Shown: positions 58,356 to 64,000 of the stretch, one piece after another
Position numbering within the stretch: the stretch's first letter is position 1
Layout: every line of letters begins with the position of its first letter
Assembly: GCA_031771865.1 (NCBI GenBank)
Contig: JASISA010000010.1
Coordinates: forward strand, 1,674,001 to 1,738,000
DNA: 64,000 bases
Reading direction: 5' to 3'
Source: Nothophaeocryptopus gaeumannii
Taxonomy: Eukaryota; Ascomycota; Dothideomycetes; Mycosphaerellales; Mycosphaerellaceae
Notes under the pieces: generated by a model
Told to the model about the DNA's origin: nothing
Databases searched by the model: none
The model's input: only the letters and a program-made list of their open reading frames with translations
Translations under genes and position numbers: made by a program

Positions 58356-59637
58356 ATGGCCCAGTCCAGCGTGTCCAGTTGCGTACTCTCCATCGTGGCC
58401 TCATTCTCGAGCGGCCTGGACGTTTTCAGGAAGTTCCGCGAGTCGCGAAGCCAAAAGAAGCAAAGGGCGAAGAAGAACGCGTCAACCTCAGCTGAGCACG
58501 AGCTGCGCCTAGCAAGGAGTCTGAGACAAGGGCCTGAGGATATCGAGAGAGAGTATCAGAGGAGCATCTCTGCTATTGGAGAGCACTTCGCTCAAGGAGA
58601 TGGTGTGTACATCTTGGACACGGAATTGTTGGCAAACCACTCACATGATTCCAGCTGCGGCACAGAGCTCTCTCGCCGAGATCCTGCTGAAGCTCAATGC
58701 TGGTCTTGTTACCGTCATCAATGCGTTCTTGGCAAGAGACAAGCCAGACCTCGACTATCACTCCTTGACGAGCTTGTCCGAGCAGTCTCGTCTCGACACC
58801 TGCCACACGCTCCGACAGCTTTTCCGTCGCATGATGATTCCACGACTATCTCGTCAAATGAGCAGGCCCAACTTTGAAAGGGCAGAGACCGCGCCTCAAG
58901 GCCGCTCATGTGCATCCGACCTGTCCAAAACGAGCAGAAGATCAACTGCGAGTCCAAAGCATACGAGGGTTCGTAGACCGATGCTGGCCCAAGTGGTTAT
59001 CGCAGACTCCAACAGGCCCGGTCACGTTGCCATGGTCCGGCCAGGTGAGCGCAAAAAGAAGAGGTCTCACAGCTCGACTGGATCTGGCTCATCGTCGAAA
59101 GTACAATCCAGCATATCTCTCACGCTGTCTCCGCCGATGCCTTCTCCGCCTCCGGAATATCGCTCTTCAGCAGGAACTGCCTTGGCGAACCCGATGCTCT
59201 CGAATGATCGCTGTCATATTCCTCAAACCGGCAGACCTCGCCACCAGCAGTCTGCAATGGATGTGAAGGCTGTCGAGATGCGCAAAAGACAAGACGGACT
59301 CCGCACGTCACATTCCACGCCGCGATTGACAGTTGAAGCGTTGCAATCTCGCGAGTCGATACCACCAGTCCCAACCACTGCCCCTCTGCCCCCAGCTCAG
59401 CCACGCAGGCTCAACAAAGCTACTCCGACGTACTACTCAATCGCTTCCAACAGTACCAAGCTTGGTGAAATACCTTTGCACCGATGGGCTGAGCCGGTTG
59501 ACATTGACAAGATGTCGATGCTGAATCGAGAAGCCCAGCGAAATGGCTGGCCAGTCACTGAGCATGATGTCTCTCAGCAGAAGAAGAAACGAGGCGGAAT
59601 CTTCAAGCTTTTCCGCCGCAATCGGGACCACGAGTGA
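58356..59637 (+). CDS. Fungal conserved hypothetical protein, basic, Ser/Pro-rich
   Basis: The exons are 58356-58602 and 58655-59637, encoding 409 aa; the 52-nt intron has donor GTGTGT and acceptor TTCCAG. The N-terminus SIVASFSSGLDVFRKFRESR is followed by basic KKQRAKKN, then LARSLRQGPEDIEREYQRSI and, across the intron, SLAEILLKLNAGLVTVINAF and LDYHSLTSLSEQSRLDT. This arrangement is found in a group of fungal proteins of unknown function. The second half is disordered, Ser/Pro/Arg-rich, with a second basic patch GERKKKRSHSS. The C-terminus is conserved-looking: MSMLNREAQRNGWPV and KKKRGGIFKLFRRNRDHE, a basic amphipathic end that could bind membranes. Confidence 0.8.
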
Positions 59638-60961
59638 TTTACGTTGGTATGACTGATGATTGCTTTTGCAGATGATTCAAGCGAAGGCGCTCTGGCTATC
59701 TACTTCTTGCAGGCTTTTCAGCAGTATACAGTGTCAAAACATTCCTCGCCACGGAGAACTCTGACAGCAAAGCCGAAATGAGAGTTGCTGAGACTTGACG
59801 GCACCAAGTTCCATGTACGACATCTCGAGCACTGAGGAATTGATCTGGGCGTTCACGAGCATCCCCAGATCCGACTCCGCGAGCCTTCGTCATCTTCGCG
59901 TGTCTGATATTGCGGGCGCATTCCAACCTCGGATGCTGTTGACTTCGCGTCCCGGGTCTGGCCTTTCTTCTGTTTATTGTCTCATTATACCCGCTTTGCA
60001 GTAATGTCATTGGTCAGGACCAGCGGCTGCATCGCCGGCTGGAGGCGTGAATATAGTAAATCGACCCATTCTGAGACATCTTCTGGCAGAGTTAATCACA
60101 TGCAAGTGTCCGTGCAAAGGTGCGGAAGGACCTCGTACATTTTAGCAGCGAACGCAAGAGGTGTAGTAGTCGGAGGACAGATTCTTTCTTGGCGAAGCGT
60201 GAGGATGTGCGCAGGGATTGCGCAAGATGTCATCCCAGCGTCATCTTTCTCGACCAAGTCTCGACATCAACGAGCCACAGCGAGCACGACATTCTCTATC
60301 TGAGGTATAGTCTGATACTCAACGCCACACTAATCGGAAAGCGGCAAGAGACTTGTCTGGTCAACCAAATGAGGCCCTGGTCTTCAACATATCGTCTCAA
60401 CATCGGCTTCCGCATACTTCTTTACACCAGCCACATCTCTCGGACCGCTATCTCGACCGAACAAAAGACGGTTGCACTACAGATCCACCAATACGAAAGT
60501 GTGTCCTAATTCCTATCAAAACTTTCTGCAGTTTGCAAACATTGATGCGTGAGTGTTGGCGATTGCAGACCATCGCAGATTGAAACGGATGGCTGGTAAA
60601 GCAACCCTACATCAACTCATATGTCTGTCCTTGGATGGGTCAGGTTCGAAATCTCACGAAGATGCAAGAACGTTCGATAGCAGACCGCCACATGTTCATG
60701 CTCACTTCCTAGTGGCCTAGTGTCTCGCCCAGGTTATGCAAACGCTACTACGGACCCACTGGCAGCAAGTCAAACAAGCATCATCACTGATCACGGTTCT
60801 TCTTTGTAGCAGCTGTGTCGGGCACGCCGCTGTTCGATCTTAAAGTCGGCTGGCGATGTGTGAGCTCCCCCAAAACTTGCAAGAAACACTGCACACTCTG
60901 CATTCCTCGCCAATTCCTCCCAACCCTTTCTCCTTGCATTGCACATTTCTGAGACAGCGTG
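59638..60961. other. Intergenic, 5' flank of aquaglyceroporin
   Basis: About 1.3 kb of short frames with no recognised motif. Confidence 0.45.
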
Positions 60962-62674
60962 ATGTCAAGCCAACAAACAAGGCCGCAACAGTCGCGGCAA
61001 GCTACTGGAAGAAGTGTCAGAACGGCAGCAACGGCAAGAACAGGCTACACTCAGGATGGCGATTACTCCCTCGCTGGACCGAATCCCACTCATACTGGAC
61101 CACCTGTGAATTCGAAAGATCCACATAATACTTACTTCGAAGAGGGGTATCGCGAGCACAATGCCTGGATGGAGCGAGATAATCGACACCAAAGCTTCAG
61201 CTTAGCGAAGACCTTCCCTCATCAAGTGAGATGGGCTCGTCGACAACCCGGCCATAAGGATACAACGACTGTACGTCACGCCGAGAAAGGCAGTACGGAA
61301 CCAGCTCCACAGGTCGAAGGCGCAATGGAGCAAGGACAGGATGTACATCAGTCCCACCAGCGTCAGTCCTCATACCGACAGCAGCAGCCAGAGCAACAGC
61401 AACAGACACCAGCGGAAGAAAGGGAACGCGGACGATGTAAGCACTCTGACAAGTATAGAATTGAAGGTTTGGCTAAGGAGGATCTTACAGTCGATTCGCA
61501 AGCGCTTACTGAGTTCGATCCGATAGAAGAGCAATTAGAGCGATCAACAGTAGATTCCGAAGCCATCGAAGAGACGCCAAGCAATGTACGAGAACGCAAC
61601 ATTCAGATGTTCAGCTCGAATGGTCAACCGAAAGGCAGCGTAGCAAACGAAGCTACCGCAGAAGTAGCAGCAGCCGGAGACGATCGTCAGTAACAAACAT
61701 CCATCCCACCACCTCTCTAATGCGGCGGTTCCGACTGACTTTGATATCAAGGCCCCTTTAACTGGTGGTCCGTCATCCGCGTCTACCTCCAACGCCCCCT
61801 CGCCGAATGGCTCGGTACAACGGTCCTCATCTTCGTCGGCGTTTCCGGAAACCTCTCCGTAATCACCTCCGACGGCCAGACTGGAACCTACCAATCCATG
61901 TACTGGACATGGGGGTTCGCCGTCATGCTCGCCATCTACATAGCAGGTGGCGGGTCAGGAGCATTTCTCAACCCAGCATTGACAATAATGCTCAGTGTGT
62001 TTCGAGGATTCCCCGCAAGAAGGGTGCCGATGTATATTTTCGTACAGCTGCTGGGTGCTTTTACAGGCGCAATGCTGGCATTCGCCATCTATCGCGACAA
62101 TATTATTCATCTGGATGGCGCGCTACTGCCTGGGACGACGGGAACAGCCTTCTACACACAGCCCAAAGACTGGGTTTCCAACTCCACCGCCTTCTTCACA
62201 GAGATGCTCGGTACAGCCCTAATCGGCTGTTCAATCCTCGCTTTAGGAGACAGCCATAACTCTCCCCCTGGAGCGGGTATGCACGCCTTTATAATCGGTC
62301 TTCTCACCACAGCAACAACCATGTCCCTCGGCTACAGCACAGGAGGTTGTTTCAACCCCGTCCGCGACCTCGGACCCCGTCTAGCAACCCTCGCCGCCGG
62401 CTACCCTCTCACCTCATTCACAGCACGCCAGAACTGGTGGATCTGGGGACCTTGGGGGGCAACTATCACAGGAGCACTTTTGGGCGGATTGGTATATGAT
62501 TTATGTATATTCAAAGGAGGAGAGTCACCGGTGAATTATAGCTTTGGGAGATGGAGATTGGAGGGGTTGAAAGAAGAGAGGGATTTGGCGAGGATGTTTG
62601 GGTTTGAGAAGGAGGCTATGGAGATTGAGAGGAGATTGGAGAGTGGGGAGATTAGGGATGATCCGAAGTTGTAA
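60962..62674 (+). CDS. Aquaglyceroporin (MIP family) with long N-terminal extension
   Basis: A channel for glycerol, water or other small solutes in the plasma membrane. The exons are 60962-61685 and 61752-62674, encoding 548 aa; the intron has donor GTCAGT and acceptor ATCAAG, and no GT site closer to consensus keeps phase. Residues 1-240 are cytosolic, hydrophilic and Gln-rich (YRQQQPEQQQQTPAEERERG). Six membrane helices begin at about residue 255 (LAEWLGTTVLIFVGVSG). The first half-helix motif is GAFLNPAL (NPA at 315-317), where the usual His before Leu-Asn is Phe. The second is GGCFNPVRDLGPR, NPV in place of NPA, with Arg 446 and Asp 447 as in glycerol facilitators. The C-terminal tail is charged. 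Confidence 0.92.
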
Positions 62675-62929
62675 TAATGCGAATTACACCCAAGCTCAGC
62701 GGGTGGTGGAGTTATGTGTTTCAAGGCATATCGCCGCAGCTTACGAGGGCTGTGCGGCCTCGATGTTGCAGACGGTGGTCTTAAAGTCAGGAGCAGAGAT
62801 GGAGAGGCTGTGAGAGATGTCCTGCGAAGCTCGACGAAACAAGTCCCTGAATGGAAGAGATGGATAAGGGTGAGTTTTTGGTATGATGTCCATTAGGTAA
62901 TGTCTTTTGGGGGGTTTCGATCTTCTTCT
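62675..62929. other. Convergent 3' region
   Basis: 255 bp between the stops of the aquaglyceroporin and enoyl reductase genes. Nothing recognised. Confidence 0.5.
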
Positions 62930-64000
62930 CTACGAGATATATGATACGACGACTTTCTTCGCGCTGACGCCTTTCTTTTGCGTGTCCAATCCAAGCTGCA
63001 CACTACGCAGCTCTTCTCCAATGATCTGAGGATCAGGCTTCGGTACAATCTTGCCAGACTTTAACGCCTTGGGCAAGAACTCCCTCCAGATATACGGTCC
63101 AACATCATTCGTGAAGATGGCAGAAGATCCAACTGCAGAATCAAAGTCAGCTCCCAAAGTCTCTCACAAACTACACAATGCTTCTTGATAAACTTACTAG
63201 CCTTCGTCCTGACACTCCCCGGAATCCCCTCCTCCGGAACCCCCCTAACAGTAACAACAATCGCCTTCCCCTTCGTCCGATCCACTATCCTCGCACAAGC
63301 CTGCACAGCTCCACCCTCGCCCACAGCATGATACGCCCCCGCCACCGTCTTCTCACCCAACCACTCCACAATGCTATCCTCCACATCCTCATCATGATAA
63401 TCGAACGCCTCAGCCGCTCCGAGTTCCTTGACGTATTTGAAATTCTTGGACGAACAAGTGGTGATGACTTCTGCGCCGGAAGCTACAGCTAATTGGATTG
63501 CGCAGGAGCCGACGGAGGAAGAACCGCCCCAGATGAGGACTGTGCGGTCGAGGGATTTGGGGTCGGAGGTGTCCTTGGGTGGGAAGGGGAGGGAGAGGAA
63601 ATCTTTTTGGAAGAGGCCTGCGGAAGCGGTAGAGATGCCGAGGGGGAGAACGACGCCGACGGAGGAAGGGATTTTGTAAGGTAATTCTGCGAGGGCGTTC
63701 TTCTGGACGACGACGTATTTTTGAAAGGCACCTGTGGATGCGATGGGGAGGTCTTTTGGTGCGTCTGCTGCTCGGGAAGCATGTCTGGTATTTTCAATCA
63801 GGCCAATCCTCTGCCCGTAGTCTTCCTTGCTGCACTTACGCAATAACCCTCTGCCCAATCTGAAAATCCTCCACTCCCTCCCCAACTTCCACCACTTCAC
63901 CCGCAATATCCTCTCCAAAGACCGTCGGGTATTCGGATTTGAACAGGTCTTGGTCTTGGAGTAGATAGTCCACCGGATTGACAGCTACATCGTAGACCTT
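62930..64000 (-). CDS. Alcohol dehydrogenase-like / enoyl reductase (MDR family), 5' end beyond window
   Basis: An NAD(P)H-dependent medium-chain dehydrogenase of the zinc-free type, close to trans-enoyl reductases and ToxD-like proteins. The exons visible are 64000-63840, 63784-63198 and 63132-62930, 317 residues in all; introns are 55 and 65 nt. The GroES-like part shows VAVNPVDYLLQ and FGEDIAGEVVEVGEGVEDFQ, with Gly-Glu-Asp in place of the zinc-binding Gly-His-Glu. The Rossmann part has LIWGGSSSVGSCAIQLA. The C-terminus KSGKIVPKPDPQIIGEELRS fits the family. The upstream exon with the start codon lies beyond base 64000. No biosynthetic genes are visible nearby, so a stand-alone reductase is as likely as a pathway enzyme. 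Confidence 0.88.

Overview
The window looks like chromosomal DNA from a filamentous ascomycete (Pezizomycotina), probably a Dothideomycete. Supporting features are 40-75 nt introns with GTAAGT/GTATGT-type donors and CTAAC/CTGAC branch sites, a full White Collar-1 photoreceptor, an ascomycete metacaspase, a HET-domain gene, a CFEM-receptor remnant and a CBM18/PAN secreted protein. No rRNA, tRNA, CRISPR array, transposon ORF or virus-like gene was recognised. The order and family calls come from protein patterns read by eye.

Layout. 0-9.8 kb, all minus strand: a short open segment at the left edge, an abnormal-spindle (ASPM-like) protein with a KEN box, a LAPEIRNRIYE-type protein, a frameshifted HET gene, and a metacaspase. 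11.4-16.7 kb: epoxide hydrolase (minus), a small secreted protein (plus) and a flavin monooxygenase (plus). 16.7-21 kb is gene-poor, with one decayed or unresolved minus-strand coding stretch. 21-26.7 kb: a large Ser/Thr-rich secreted chitin-binding protein, a second LAPEIRNRIYE-type protein and a cytochrome-b5-like membrane protein. 27.1-28.7 kb: a compact two-exon coiled-coil gene reconstructed here, and a truncated CFEM receptor pseudogene. 29.8-36.2 kb: GUP1 and ARP4 (divergent), then a GH18 chitinase. 37.9-45.5 kb: a Ras-like GTPase and WC-1, separated by 3.2 kb without a recognised gene. 46.8-51.1 kb: an ABM-fold protein, a class II aldolase-like protein, a HIT hydrolase and a RING protein, forming two divergent pairs. 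51.3-56.8 kb is a decay-rich block: a small membrane protein with an inverted partial copy, a repeat-type secreted protein with stops and frameshifts, and a pepsin-like membrane-protein gene with in-frame stops. 56.8-64 kb: a SnoaL-like protein, a fungal basic protein, an aquaglyceroporin and an alcohol-dehydrogenase-like enoyl reductase cut by the right edge.

The genes do not form one pathway or biosynthetic cluster. Most are conserved housekeeping or regulatory genes. The broken genes belong to surface, self-recognition or secreted classes (HET, CFEM receptor, repeat secretome protein, pepsin-like protein), a class that commonly turns over fast. No convincing undescribed system was found. 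The most useful new points are gene-model details: a 13-nt microexon in the HIT gene, a GC-AG intron in the chitinase, the reconstructed coiled-coil gene, an inverted partial paralogue, and several pseudogenes with identifiable lesions.
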